Position numbers and translations under genes: made by a program. This document shows, one piece after another, positions 36,485-48,479 of a stretch of 64,000 bases of DNA. The notes beneath the pieces are model-generated. The model was given only the letters and a program-made list of their open reading frames with translations. It was not told the origin of the DNA and did not search any database. The stretch is taken from NCBI GenBank assembly GCA_019722365.1, contig JADFUC010002358.1, positions 1,674,001 to 1,738,000 of the forward strand, read 5' to 3'. Origin of the DNA: Lithospermum erythrorhizon (Eukaryota; Streptophyta; Magnoliopsida; Boraginales; Boraginaceae). Position 1 is the first letter of the stretch, and each line of letters begins with the position of its first letter.

Positions 36485-39400
36485 TTATGGTTATAATTTT
36501 TTCTAAGACATAGTAAACCATAGCATATCATAAATATAATAAATTACTTCTAACTACGTGAAGTTAACTTCAAATATTTGATAAATATTCAATAATATTA
36601 TCATTTTTAATTTCATATTAATGTATTACTTATAGTAAGCGAAATATAATAAAAAGCAACCTACATGAATAACCATCAATCTTATAATTTTTTTTATAAT
36701 AATAGATTAAAGATAATTTATTAATTTAGAGAGTTATTAATTTATCGATAAATTAATAATTTATTAATTTAAAGAGTTTTTTAATAACATGTAGACATGT
36801 ACATTTAATGACTTCTTAAATTTACTGAGATTGATTCGAAAGATGTAGAATCATTCAGAAGACATCGGAAAATAGTAGAATTACAAGAAAATAATAAGGA
36901 AATGGTATTAATTATTTTCATATTAGTTATATTAATTACTTGAGTATTAAGTTTAGTATTATTACCATAAGTATTTCACATTATAACAATATTTATATTA
37001 CTCTCTTGTTCTTATAGTCATATTTTCATTAAGTTGTAATAATTATTTTTTTAATTTCTAAGAATTATTAATTTATGATTTCTTGGGGATCTATATTACA
37101 TAAAAAGGATTTCCGAAAAAATTAGCTATCTTCTCTGTTTTATCAATCTTTTAATTTTTCAAGCGGCCCAAGTCGGAATTTGGACAAATTATTATTTTAC
37201 AAAGTTTATTAATTTGCAGTATTAATTTATAGAGTTTTCTTGTCTTGTCTTTTAACCTAAACTTTCATTTTACACTAAAATTTAATAAATTGAATTTGCA
37301 TTCTTCTTTACTTATGATTTGCTTATAATTCAGATCATTAAATTTATTTTAATATTTTATTTGAAATCTATTTGTTTTTATAATTATTAATTGTATAATA
37401 TTTGTATTTATTTTGAATATTATTACATTATACTTATGTTTATAATTTTTCCTTTTGCCAAAATATATTAAGAAATATCTATAAAAATATCGAAATTACT
37501 TCTAACAGTGTAGTTTAACTTTACATATTTTGATATAAATATCTAATATCATTATAGCATAGTATTGTATTACTTATATATAGTGTTTAAAATACTATAA
37601 CGTATATATACTTTTTTTCTAAATAGACTAGATTTTTAAAAATATATAAACTCAGTTTTTTTTAAATTTTAAATGGTGCATATTTTGATTCTATATTACA
37701 ATGTAAGAGAATGAAATTATTTATTGTGTGTGATTTTAAATTAATATAATTTAAAAACTATTTGAGCACATTAATATCTTGTAATTGTAAGAATTAGTGG
37801 AGATAATACAAGGATGCATTAAGAGCCAATTAATAACAAATCAATACAAATAAATAATTAATAACTAATTATATGAAAATAATTCCATAAATAATAATAA
37901 CATATAAATTGGAGAAAATTTAAAATGGTTTGACAAAATAAAGAACCATTAATACATTCCCTCTTTTATAAGGCATATACATATAGATTAGGTTGTTGAG
38001 AGGGCAGAAAGGGTGAAAGAAGTAGATGAATTGCCTATTTGTCTTGGTCTCCTGCTGAGCATTACTACATCAGGTGGGATATTGAAATAACCGATCGATA
38101 TACATGCATATATATACTATATGAAAATTCCCTTGGGATTGCTAATGATGGGAGCACTTCTCTATTTGTTGGTAGTCTTGTAGCAATCAAGACATAAGGT
38201 TAGAGTCAAAGAACAAAATAATCAGTTTTCATACTAACTTAATTAAAACAAGCTAGGATAAACAAATTTTTTTGTAAGTAACAACAATAGTTTTTAGCTT
38301 TCACATCATCTAAAAGTTTATGTTAGCAAAAGTAGGCAATCTTGTTACATTTACGGATGGATCAAGACTTAATAAGAGAAAAGTACATTTAACCGTTCGC
38401 AAAATTGTCAAAACTCTGAGCAATCATGACTCAAGGGTATATTTCTTCTTACTCGATCGATGTATCGATTATCGCCTTCCACTTGAATTTCTTCATACAT
38501 GCAGCTTAAGGACATGGGATACAGAATAGGATGGGTTACAAACTTTTAGAAAAACTATTAGCTGGCAATAAGACCAAAACAACAAATAGCGCGATGCTCA
38601 TGCATGTACCTTTATTAGCCTACTAATTAATAGTTGGAATGCTTGATTTACTTCAATGAATGAATGAGTAATGACTATCTCCAATCATACAATTATGAAC
38701 GTCCTAGTTTAACATGTTGACATGACTAGTACTCTATTGCCAATGTAGTTTCAGAATTACAGTACTACTGCTTATATAATGTAATTAAATATAAATATTA
38801 TCCTCTCTAGAGTGAAAATTTCTTAGAATCCTTTTGAGTGGTGTGAAAACTCTAAATTTTAGACTTTATTTATAGTATATATATATATTTGCAAATTCCC
38901 TGCACAATTATTTGTTCAAGAAACATACATATTTGGCATGGAGTGCTCTATTGCTTTATAGAATTAAAAATATTGGAATAATTGTCAAAGCATATAATAT
39001 AAAAATGGACCACCCCTGAACCGCAAGGAAGACTGATTTGTCTCAACTCTAAATCTCACTCTTGCTAACTAAATGGTCCATGAAGTCATGGACTCTAAAT
39101 GATACTCGGAAAAAAAATTACAAAAATTTCATGGCGTTAATGAAAATTATACTATAATATTATTAATAAATTACTAACATTATAATTATTTAATCAAAAA
39201 TAAATAATTCAATCAATCCTCAATTTAAACATAAATAATATTTTAGGGATATAGAGTATCGATCATCAATTTAAACATAGACAATAATTTAGAAATATAA
39301 AGTATAATTTTATTTTTGGCAAATAATCTTTTGAATTTGTAGGTGAGTTATTATTGTCGACAGAGTACAGTCAGCTCTTCGTTAACTGTCCATAAATTCT

Positions 39401-39585
39401 ACAATAGATTCTATCACCTCGTAGGTTATGTTTGGTAATATATTGGTGATAGACATCATAATGAATGTAAACATACAATAAAAAGATGATGAACCAAACA
39501 TTACATTAATATGTCACGAAAACGTGTCATTAATTCCAATTTCATAAACTCTTATTGAGTTATCATGGACCCCCCCTAAACCACT
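36485..39585. other. AT-rich intergenic sequence upstream of the small intronless gene
   Basis: No gene recognised. The 69-codon frame at 38320-38529 has no start context or family resemblance. A segment near 39425-39520 opens with ATGTTTGGTAATATATT and closes with GAACCAAACATTACATTAAT, a weak inverted repeat that may mark a small MITE. Confidence 0.4.
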
Positions 39586-39589
39586 ACAA

Positions 39590-39600
39590 GAAATATAAAA
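39590..39600 (+). promoter_or_regulatory. TATA-like box of the 39710 gene
   Basis: AATATAAAAC lies about 110 bp before the ATG and is followed by a CT- and A-rich leader typical of plant 5' UTRs. Position and sequence fit a TATA box; no experiment supports it. Confidence 0.35.
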
Positions 39601-39709
39601 CAAAAATTGAGAACGCTCATCAATCTTCTTCTGTCTTTTGTTTTTTGCTAAGCTGTTTTGAAACAAACACCAAACTGTGATACCATAATCTTTTTCGTTA
39701 CCAAATTAA

Positions 39710-40210
39710 ATGTCTCAATTAGACACAATAGATACTATCAACTCTCAAAATTCCGATAAGTCATCAAGTATGGAGAGTAACTCAAACAATCATTCTTTGG
39801 ATTCTCTAGAGTTTAATGGTACAAATTCTCAGCCATCTATAGATATGGAGATGATCACAAAGGATTGTACCTCATCGTCGTCGAGTTACACGAGTTTAAA
39901 GGAGTTGCTAATCATGTCACCATCAGCAGAAGAAGGCCGGAAGAATAGTTGGAGGGAGATTGACCAATTGAAGGACCCTATTGTACAGCGTGCTGCTCGT
40001 GCTTACTTGCAACCTTTGGCTTTGGAGGAGAATGATAATAATGAAGATAAGAGATTTATTGGGAAATTGAAGGATAAAGTTTGTGGAGTGTTTGGATGCT
40101 TCAATGATGTTGTTTTGCGGATGATTAAAGGTTGGTTCGTTAATGGAGATCATCAAATTGTAGATGATAAAAAAGAAAAAGAAGAAGACTTGATTGATTG
40201 TTTAGATTAG
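39710..40210 (+). CDS. Small plant-specific protein of unknown function (SYTSLKELL / AARAYLQP motif)
   Basis: Intronless, 166 aa. The first 50 residues are acidic and rich in S, N and D, likely disordered. Then come SSSSYTSLKELLIMSP and a basic W-containing stretch, RKNSWREIDQLKDPIVQRAA, leading into RAYLQPLAL. The pattern resembles a plant family of small uncharacterised proteins with a W.EI...P.V..AA.AYLQP core and a cysteine-bearing tail (here VCGVFGCFNDVVLRMIKGWF). No enzymatic motif, signal peptide or clear membrane segment is seen. The acidic C-terminus ends KEKEEDLIDCLD. The ATG has a TATA-like box and leader upstream and a downstream AATAAA-like signal near 40374. Function unknown; stress or hormone response has been suggested for relatives, but nothing here shows it. 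Confidence 0.72.
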   Translation: MSQLDTIDTINSQNSDKSSSMESNSNNHSLDSLEFNGTNSQPSIDMEMITKDCTSSSSSYTSLKELLIMSPSAEEGRKNSWREIDQLKDPIVQRAARAYLQPLALEENDNNEDKRFIGKLKDKVCGVFGCFNDVVLRMIKGWFVNGDHQIVDDKKEKEEDLIDCLD

Positions 40211-41869
40211 TCGGCAATTGGTCAAGCTTCAATTGCTTGGGTTTTCATGTTTTTTATTAGTCACGGTTTATTTAGTTTCATTGTGTTGTTTTTTTTTACG
40301 TAATTTCACTTTTAGATTTGTTTAAAATGTCACTGAAATTCTAAGGCATTTGCAATTTGTTTTTAGACACGGAAAATAAAAGAAATTTTATTCGTTGGTG
40401 CTACATTTATGTTTTGGAGTATTTGAAGTTTTAATTTATTTGTTGTTGCTTGTGGTTATGAGTAGATTCTTAAATTATGTTGTCGTTCTTCAATGAAAAA
40501 ATAAGACTCCATAATATACAGAGTAATTTTTTTTAAGGAATGGTTTTTCTTTTTTAGGGTTTAAAAGAAACACTTGAAATAATGTCATAAGAGTTTTGGA
40601 ATGGAATGTCCAAGAGTACATAATATACGGAATATGGTAGTGTTTAAAATCATATATAAGTTCACACTAATATACATTATTAACTACTGAATTGAGTTAT
40701 GCTAACTGATATAAATAAGAGTTTCTTATTGTACTTGATTTATGAACTGAATAGGAGCGATGGCGATAATGAGAGACTTTTTGTCATGTCGCTTTCATGG
40801 CTTGAATTCTCTATGAATACCCCTCTTGTTATTCTTTAAAAGGTAATGCTTTCTTATGACAATAAAAGCATTAGAGTCTTATTTCACTGATAAGTTCTAA
40901 AAACTTTGTCATCGAATTGAATTGCGATCGGCTTGATCGTGCTTTGGGTACGAGGGCATATCAGAGACCTCGACACCGTCGACATCATGGAGTCAAAGAT
41001 ATCTAACAAGCGGTCATTATGCTCGGAGGCGTTTTGGCGGTCGAGACGCAACCATGCCCTGACCAAGCCAATACTTCCAAAGACCAATCAAAGCCCCTAG
41101 CATGGAAACGACAAAGGCGGGAATTTGAAGCACAGACCCTCGACTATCCAGTGGACTAAGTGAAAAGGATGTGAGAAAAAAATGTAACCTCGGCTCAGTC
41201 CAAGAAAAATCTTGCCAAAATCTGTCACATCACTAAGTATAAAATTATATCAGACTCAATAAAACAATTTGAATCATATGACACAATGGCTTTTCCTACA
41301 AATTTCATCATCATCATAGTGACAAAGTGTTAAACTTTGAGTATGAGACTTCAGAGCATGGAATGAAGATTCATAATATTTTTATTAAAATTAACACATT
41401 ATATTTAATAGAGGATCTTAACTAAAAGCATTTGATTAATATCATTTAATATACATAAATATGAAGGAGTTTAGAAGTGAGTTAGTAGTAACAGAAATGC
41501 TCAAAGTATTAAAATAAAACTTAAGTTGGGAGAAAGCTCATTTAATAGTAATTTGTCCTTTTTGAGTCAATTTAATCAAATCTTCAACTAAACTTCAATG
41601 AAATGCAAGAAATAAAGCTTTTGTAGGTGAATTTCAATCAGGAGATATGTCAATGCACCCCGGCACTAATCCATCATGGTGAGGTAATTTCTTTATCGAT
41701 GGAGCCACAAAGAATAGACCGAGGCTTCCTACATCTTTATACATCATGGTCAGGTTGCTTGTGGAGCTCCATTATTTGACATGGTCGTTTCTTTTTAAAT
41801 TTCAAATCCTATTTTATTCTAAATTTAATTTGTCCGATATTTATTATTGTATAAATCTCAAAGAAGATA
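40211..41869. other. Intergenic, 3' UTR then spacer
   Basis: About 170 bp of probable 3' UTR with an AATAAAAG near 40374, then spacer. The minus frame 40884-41087 is GC-richer than its surroundings and may be transposon debris, but no domain is recognisable. Confidence 0.4.
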
Positions 41870-41874
41870 GGACA

Positions 41875-42355
41875 TATTAAAAGAGTGCTTTAAATCGAAT
41901 TTAGCATCGCCGAAGCAAAGGAGATCGGGATTTGGTCGTGGTTCCAAAATCAAGACCGGAGCCCAGTAGAATTCGGGACGAGGTCGGGACTTACACAGAT
42001 CGCGACCTGGTCCGACCTCGGGATATTTTGAGGCTGCTTAACTTTGAGATTGGAAGCATAAATCTTACTACAGCCAGGTCTGAATAATTTATGTCTAGCA
42101 TCGATATAGGAAAATTATATAATTTTGGTTTAGAGTTATAGAATAGATTTTAATTAAACTATTCATCGGTGTATAATCTACACGTTAGAGCATGGTGTCG
42201 CTCATTTGCTTGATAATTTTCTTCTAAACTTTTAGCTCTGTCCATGGAGTAGTCCTAATAACAAATCGTTTAGAATGCCGTTAAATATTTGGTGTTATTT
42301 ACTTTCTTACGCAGCTTTTACGTAATTGACATTCTGGATTGCATCTGTTATAACA
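41875..42355 (+). repeat. 5' LTR of the host Copia element
   Basis: 481 bp. Shares with the 3' LTR the blocks ATTTAGCATC, GGAGATCGGGA, GACCGGAGCCC / GACCAGAGTCC, ACATCGATATA-GG-AAA, CTCTGTCC-TGGA-TAGTCCTAA and the end CTGTTATAACA / ATATTATAACA. It starts TATTAAAAG where the 3' copy has TGTTAAAGG. Confidence 0.82.
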
Positions 42356-42371
42356 AACTAGTATTAGAGCT
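42356..42371 (+). other. tRNA primer-binding site of the host Copia
   Basis: AACTAGTATTAGAGCTC follows the 5' LTR directly and is a mutated form of the initiator-Met site TGGTATCAGAGC used by most plant Copia elements. Confidence 0.65.
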
Positions 42372-42394
42372 CAAATCAGTATCCGGCGAAGACG

Positions 42395-42640
42395 ATGGGT
42401 GGTAAAGGTTTGGAAGTAGATAAGTTTAATGGGAGAAATAGTTTCGGTCTATGGCAAATCAAGGTGAGGGCATTATTGAAGCGAGAGGGGATCTGGTCTC
42501 CTCTTATGAAGAATCCGCCTGCACCGGTTCCGGAAAATTGGGATTCCTTGGAGGAGAAGGCACACTCAACGTTGCTGTTGTCTGGAGGACGAGATTATTA
42601 GGAGGATTTCGGCAGGGGAGAGAACGTTCTTTGGATTGAT
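42395..42640 (+). pseudogene. Copia gag, N-terminal remnant (host element)
   Basis: Reads MGGKGLEVDKFNGRNSFGLW then QIKVRALLKREGIWSPL, the KF.G.NF..W...V..LL signature of Copia gag (UBN2/retrotran_gag). It breaks off after about 70 codons; the rest of gag, the zinc knuckle and protease are missing, and the SIRE-like element begins at 42743. Confidence 0.8.
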
Positions 42641-42742
42641 ATTTAGATTTAACGTAATATTGTTATTTATATTTGATGATGAGGATGCATATGAGTATGT
42701 TAGTTTCTTTCTGACATCATATTAAAACTTTAAGAAATCTAT

Positions 42743-45700
42743 TGTTGATCCAAGGATCTTCCGACTCTATATTTTGAAGATAACAAATTACCACATTCGG
42801 ACTAATATGTTTTTTTATTGACTTTAGTAGTGCGGTCGACGGAGATCGTGTGGCACATTTCCAAGTAAAAGATCGAAAGCCTTCTATTGAAGAATCGAAG
42901 ACTCTTTGTGTAATAGGCTTTTGTAAGAAATCTCTTAACTATTCTTGTTTTATGATTGTGATTAAGAATGCAAGTTTTAATATGGTTTAATTATTTAAAA
43001 TATTTTGAAAATAATGTCTTTCGAGCTTGATTAGAACATGAATTGAGTTTGGATTCAACCCAATATGACTTTGTGGCATAACGGGTTGAAATCATATAAT
43101 TTCAAAGGACAAATCAGTTTGAAACTAATTTTAAGTGTTACAACGCGAAGCCGTCGTCGGGGCTTAGGTTGGGACCTTTGGTGCTCCCGATCTTTTCAGT
43201 GGAGGCGCCTCTGAGGTTGGGAGGTCGGCGGGACTTAGGGAGGATTGGTCGGGGACGACACTTCTACCTTAGGTTTTCGACACGTTTTGAGAATCTATAT
43301 AAGCCGCCTCAAAAATACTTTTTAACCTAATCTTTTTGCACGATTCAGGCATATTTTCACACTTTTCGAAAAGCAAAAAGCATTCTTAATCCTCTCATTC
43401 AACTAGATAAACCAAGAGATTTCATAACATTGTTTTCAGGAAATATCTAAGAATGGATTTGTTAGAATACTAAGTTGTTTCTTGGGTTCTTAATCGGGGA
43501 GATTAAGAGGATAGAAATCCTAAGTTGTTTCTTGGGTTCTTAATCGGAGAGATTAAGAGTTGAGAAATCCTAGAACGGGACTTTGGGTTTCTAGCATAGG
43601 ATTAATCCTAGAACGGGGCTTTGAGTTTCTAGCATAGGATTGCTAGAAGTTGTAGATCTATTATTTGGAGTTGTTTGGCTGTACGAACTCGGAATTTTCT
43701 CCATATTGATAGTGGTGATCTTTACCAAATTCCGAGGTTGGAAAAGCATTGCAATTCATCTGAAACCAAAGCTCGCTAAAATGTGTTTTCTTTCCTTTCT
43801 TTTTCATTTTGTTTAATTTACATTATTTATATTGTTCATCTTTATATTTCGCTTTTATACAATATAATTAATTGTTCTATTTATTATTCTTTATTGTGTT
43901 TGGTATTTTATCATTTTACCGGAATTAAAATTAGTTAAAATTTGTAATTCAATCGTAAAATCTGAAAAAGACAAAAATAATTGCGTATAATCACTTATTG
44001 CTTCCCCCTCACTTAAGGATAGTATTTCATTACAATAATTGAGCCTTCAGTCCAGTGTTCTACTAATTTATGCTTAATATCACGTAAGAAAAGATCATGA
44101 GAGGAAGTATAGGTGAATTTGGTGAGGCCTCCCTTGCTTGATGGTATTCGGTCCAGGTGTTTGGGCCTCCGCTTGCTTGATGGTACTAACTACGATTCTT
44201 TGGAGTAATGTGCCAGTCATGCTAATGATTATGTTCTCTGGAGGATCATCATTGATGGACCGCTTATTCCAATGAAAATCAAGACTACTCAATCTGGTGC
44301 AACTATTGAAGAGATATATGATGAGGATAAGAAGAAAGCACTAGAGGTTGGGGCTAGTACTATTGAAGTACCAATCCGCAATCTTTGATAAGACAAACAA
44401 ATACTCCCGGTGAGTTTAAATCAGGATGAATTGAAGAAGATTGCTTTGAATGCTATGTGCATGGAAGAGTATGGGAGAATCAAGAGTTGCAAAACTGCCA
44501 AAAAAATTTAGGACTTGTTGGAAGCGCTCATATTGAACCAATCAATTAGAAGCAGAGACTAAAGGTGCATACTTGACCCAGAAAGTATCAAAGTTTGAGA
44601 TGAAAGAGGAAAAAAACATTGTGATATGCATCAGAGGTTGAATGTGATACTCAACGACCTGAATCTCTTGGTAAATAATTCTCTAAAGAAGAAATAAATG
44701 GAAAGATCTTTTAAGCTCTCACAGATGACTATGATGGAAGATTTGCTAATAGAGGCCAGGACATTGGAGCCATTCCATTGCAAGGAGACTTGTGAGTACG
44801 TTAAAGGTGAAGAAGAGTAATAACTTACAAAAAGCTGAAGGAGAAGACAAAGAAATCTCTTGCTCTACCGTTTGCCAAGGCGAAAAGATGCGAGATTGAT
44901 GAAGGTAAACGATGATGCAAATAGTCTTTGATATGACATTCCAGAGTTTCAGGGTCACAAATCGGGATCCAATGAAAGAAATCATCCTCAGGCGGTCACA
45001 AGATACTTAGGAATCACTAGAAAGAAAGAAGGGCAAAAAGCCTAAAGAGTATGGAAGCTGAAAAAATGCTGATCGACTAAGTGTTTTGGGATAAAAAACT
45101 TGGTCATATCGGTATCTCATTTGATATGAACACAAGTTGAAGTATTGTGATGTATGCCTTATGGAAAATGGCTCAAATGGAGATACCTTTGATTAGTTTT
45201 AGTTAACAATCTGATGATAATGATTCTGGATGGGATGACAAATAAAGCCATTATGCTAAATTTAAATTAAATTAATGACATTCTTCTTCTGAAGATTTTG
45301 GCTTATATGGTTTCAAAATATGAGGTAACAATAATGAAATATTCAAATTTGAACTTGAAAATGACATCACAATTTCAAAACAAAGTTCATCTTAATGGGG
45401 AATTGTAGAAACTTGAGCCATCAGTACAGAAAAGACTAATAAGGGAGAATCTCGAGGTTAAGGAGCAAGTTAGAAATTGCATGAGTTGTGAACTAATAAA
45501 CTTGGAAGTGAGATCTAGGTCTCAAAATCAAAACATGAATAAAGGTTTGGGATATGAAGGTAAAATTCATGCTTTGAAGTCTTCTACTTCTCTATTAAGT
45601 TGTTAGGAAAAATCATTGCTTTAAGACTATTCTTCTACATCCTCTCAATATGTAAATCAAACATATTTTCTTACTGCTGACAATGAAAATGTAATCATAA

Positions 45701-47000
45701 TGTCTCTCATTATTCATATTATTAAATTGGTTGAATCTGGAATAATGGCCGGCCAAAATGGATTATTAGAAGGAGCTATCTTGAAAATTATTAAACCTCA
45801 AGGGACCCAAGTTTATCTGGGTACCAAAATCAGGGGGGACAAGAATGTGGGCGTCAATAGTGATTATGCAGGGCACATTGAATATAACTAAATAGAGCCT
45901 CCTAAAGCACATGTTGAGGGAGCTTTGAGAGGAAGATGAAACTCAAAATGTGAGCGACTGTTGCATGAGAGAGCGGAAGTGGTCTTCCTAAGAAAATTAG
46001 AGCGGTAAAAGATGTCCATCAGTCCTATTGTAGTGATCTCTCTCGAGATACGACTACTTAATTCTCTGTAATAATAATAATGTTTACACATAAGAATTGC
46101 ATATGTCTCTCAAATTTATTAAATACTTGACTACAGATTATTGAATAGGTAATAATATCCATACAAGAAAGACTTGAACAATTCGAAAGATTGCAAATCA
46201 TTTAGTTGAAAAACCACCAAGATAGGAGCTATAATTGGAACAAAATGAGTTTTGAAGCCAGAAGCCAAGATGAAACCGGTATTGGTACAAGTAAAACAAG
46301 TGAACTGTTGTTCAAGGATATAACTTGCCCAAGTCTTGAGGGTTGATTTTGATGAAACATTACATCTGTTGCTAGATTGGAATCCATACGTATAATATTA
46401 GCTTATGCTAGTTATATGAATTTCGAGTTTCATCAGATGGATGTTAAAAGTGCCTTTTTAAATGATTTTCTAGAAGAAGAAGTTTTGTAGAAATAATCCC
46501 GACTCTTAGAAGGTATGAAGATATCATAATCATGTTTTTAAGATGATAAAGCCTTTTACGGATTAAAATAATACCACAGAAACTTGGTATAGAAAGAAAG
46601 ACTAAGCAAAACATTTAATTATCCATTAGATTTAAAGGGAAAAGCTCGATTCTATGCTTTTCTCCAAACTGAGGACAAACATCTAATTTATGTAGTACAA
46701 ATCTATGTAGATGATATTATTTTCGGTTCTACTAATGATTTGTTGTGTGAAGAATTTTCTAAAATGATGATCGATAAGTTCGAGATGAGTAAAATGGGTA
46801 GGTAAATTTCTTTCGGACTCAAGTAAGCCAAATGGAAGATAAAATACACCATTTCCCGAAACAAATTCACAAAGGCTTATAGCCCACACATTTTACACCC
46901 GTCTTCTGGATACTTGAGTTTTCTGAGGCGTCTTATCATATTTGTCGTGAGAGGGAATGGTTTTCTAGCATGATGAAGTAGATGGGGTAATAATATTTCT
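42743..47000 (+). mobile_element. Nested SIRE-like Copia element, 3'-truncated
   Basis: The left LTR begins TGTTGATCCAAGGATCTTCC and seems to run to about 44034, with a TATA-like CTATATAAGCCGCC near 43294 and internal tandem repeats. Gag follows (about 44190-44660: DYVLWRIIIDGPLIPMK, then EEYGRIKSCKTAK). Reverse-transcriptase text is at 46370-46870, with FEFHQMDVKSAFLND and VVQIYVDDIIFGSTNDLLC. The YVDD catalytic box is recognisable but the frames are riddled with stops. No RNase H and no second LTR follow; the host element's pre-integrase sequence resumes near 47280. The right boundary is approximate. Confidence 0.72.
43469..43645. repeat. Tandem repeats inside the SIRE-like LTR
   Basis: A 50-bp unit starting CTAAGTTGTTTCTTGGGTTC occurs at 43470 and 43520. 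It is followed by a 38-bp unit starting CCTAGAACGGG(A/G)CTTTG at 43569 and 43607. Both sit downstream of the TATA-like box, so they lie in the transcribed leader. Confidence 0.75.
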
Positions 47001-47279
47001 ATGACTGAGTTACTGTTTGCAAAGTAATTCAGGATAGGTTATGTTATGAATCATGATGAAGTAGTCTTGTACCTTAGAAGATGTTAGGCATGTTCCCACT
47101 AGCGGCAAGAATGTGATTTTCATGGTGCTAGGCAGAGAAAGGTTAGGTTCGAGAGGGTGAAGGTGGAGTGATGAAGTATGCGGGGTTACGGTGATTAGAA
47201 AGGTGTTAAGAGGATACTTTGTATTATTTCCTACTACAAGGTACTCAGCAAGATTACATTGTTTGCATCTTAAATTGAT

Positions 47280-48200
47280 GATCTTGGAGTATGACTAAGT
47301 TGTGGCATATGAAGTTTTGGTCATATGAGTGAGGAGAAGGTCTGATTCTAGCGAGGGACAATCTTCTTGGTGTGCAGAAGTTTAAAGACTTGGGATTTTG
47401 TGAGCACTGTATCTTTGGAAAATTACATCGCTGTAAATTTTCGAAAGCGACTCATAGAACAAAAGGTATACTGGATTACATCCACTCCGATTGTTCGGGT
47501 CCTTCACGAGTTGAATCTTTGGGAGGTTACATGTATTTTCTATCGCTGATTGATGATTATTCAAGGATGACTTGGGTCTTTATTATGAAAGCGAGAAAAG
47601 TGTTGTTTTTCAAGAACTTCAAGGATTGGGAAACTTTGGTGGGAAATCCAAATGGGGAAGAAGGTCAGCAGGTTGAGTACTAATAACGCTCTTGGTGCAA
47701 TTACACTTTAGAGTTTGTTAGAGTTTTTGTAAAGGTGGAAGGGATTGCTTGGGCATAATACAATTAGGCTTCCTTTGACGAGAATGGTGTAGCGAGACAT
47801 TATGAATCCGACACTTTTGGAGAGAGCTCGTTGTATGCTCTCAAATGTTGGGTTGACAAGAATGTTTTGGGCAGAAGCGGGTCAACAACACAGCCTGGCA
47901 TCCCGATAAACCATGAGGAAAATCCCCATACGAGGAATTAATCACAGAAACTCACATGGAATTATGAATGCAATAGTCTGGCGATTATACACATTGTGAT
48001 CTTTAGTTTGCTTGCTTATTATCATGTGAATGAGGATAAGTTAGAACCAAGGAGTAAAAAGAAAGGGAGGTATATATTTGTAGGCTATGATGATGGTGTG
48101 AAAGAATTTCTGTAAATTTGATCATGTTAGAGAGATGAGTTATTCGAGCAAAAATGTGATAGTGAAAATTCCTGTTTAGTTCAATCATAAAATCCACAAT
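47280..48200 (+). pseudogene. Copia gag-pre-integrase and integrase remnant (host element)
   Basis: Begins TKLWHMKFW..., then FKDLGFCEHCIFGKLHRCKF (pre-integrase Cys pair) and THRTKGILDYIHSDCSGPSR and YFLSLIDDYSRMTWVF, the integrase catalytic core with its first aspartates. Further on, LLAYYHVNEDKLEPRSKK and YIFVGYDDGVK match the integrase C-terminal end. Stops and frameshifts divide it, so it is dead. Confidence 0.85.
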
Positions 48201-48479
48201 TCTTGAAGCTTGAAGGTAGTGTTAGGAAGCAGTAGAGTAGAGAGATTCTGGTATTAATGGTGATGGTGAGAGCAGCTCTTCTCAATCACAATCAGAGGTA
48301 GAAACATCAAACGTTCCATCCCCAGATGAATATCACAGTTCTTGATCACCCTAGAAGAGCTAATTACATAGTACCTCCTACGAGGTATGGTTATGAGGAT
48401 ATATTGACATTTGCTTTACAGGTTGCAGAGGAAGTTGATCCTCATGAGCCAGTTTCTTATAAAAGTTGTAACTAGTATT

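Noticed and set aside
44095..44292. Minus-strand 65-codon frame
   Set aside because: Antisense to Copia gag of the nested SIRE-like element.
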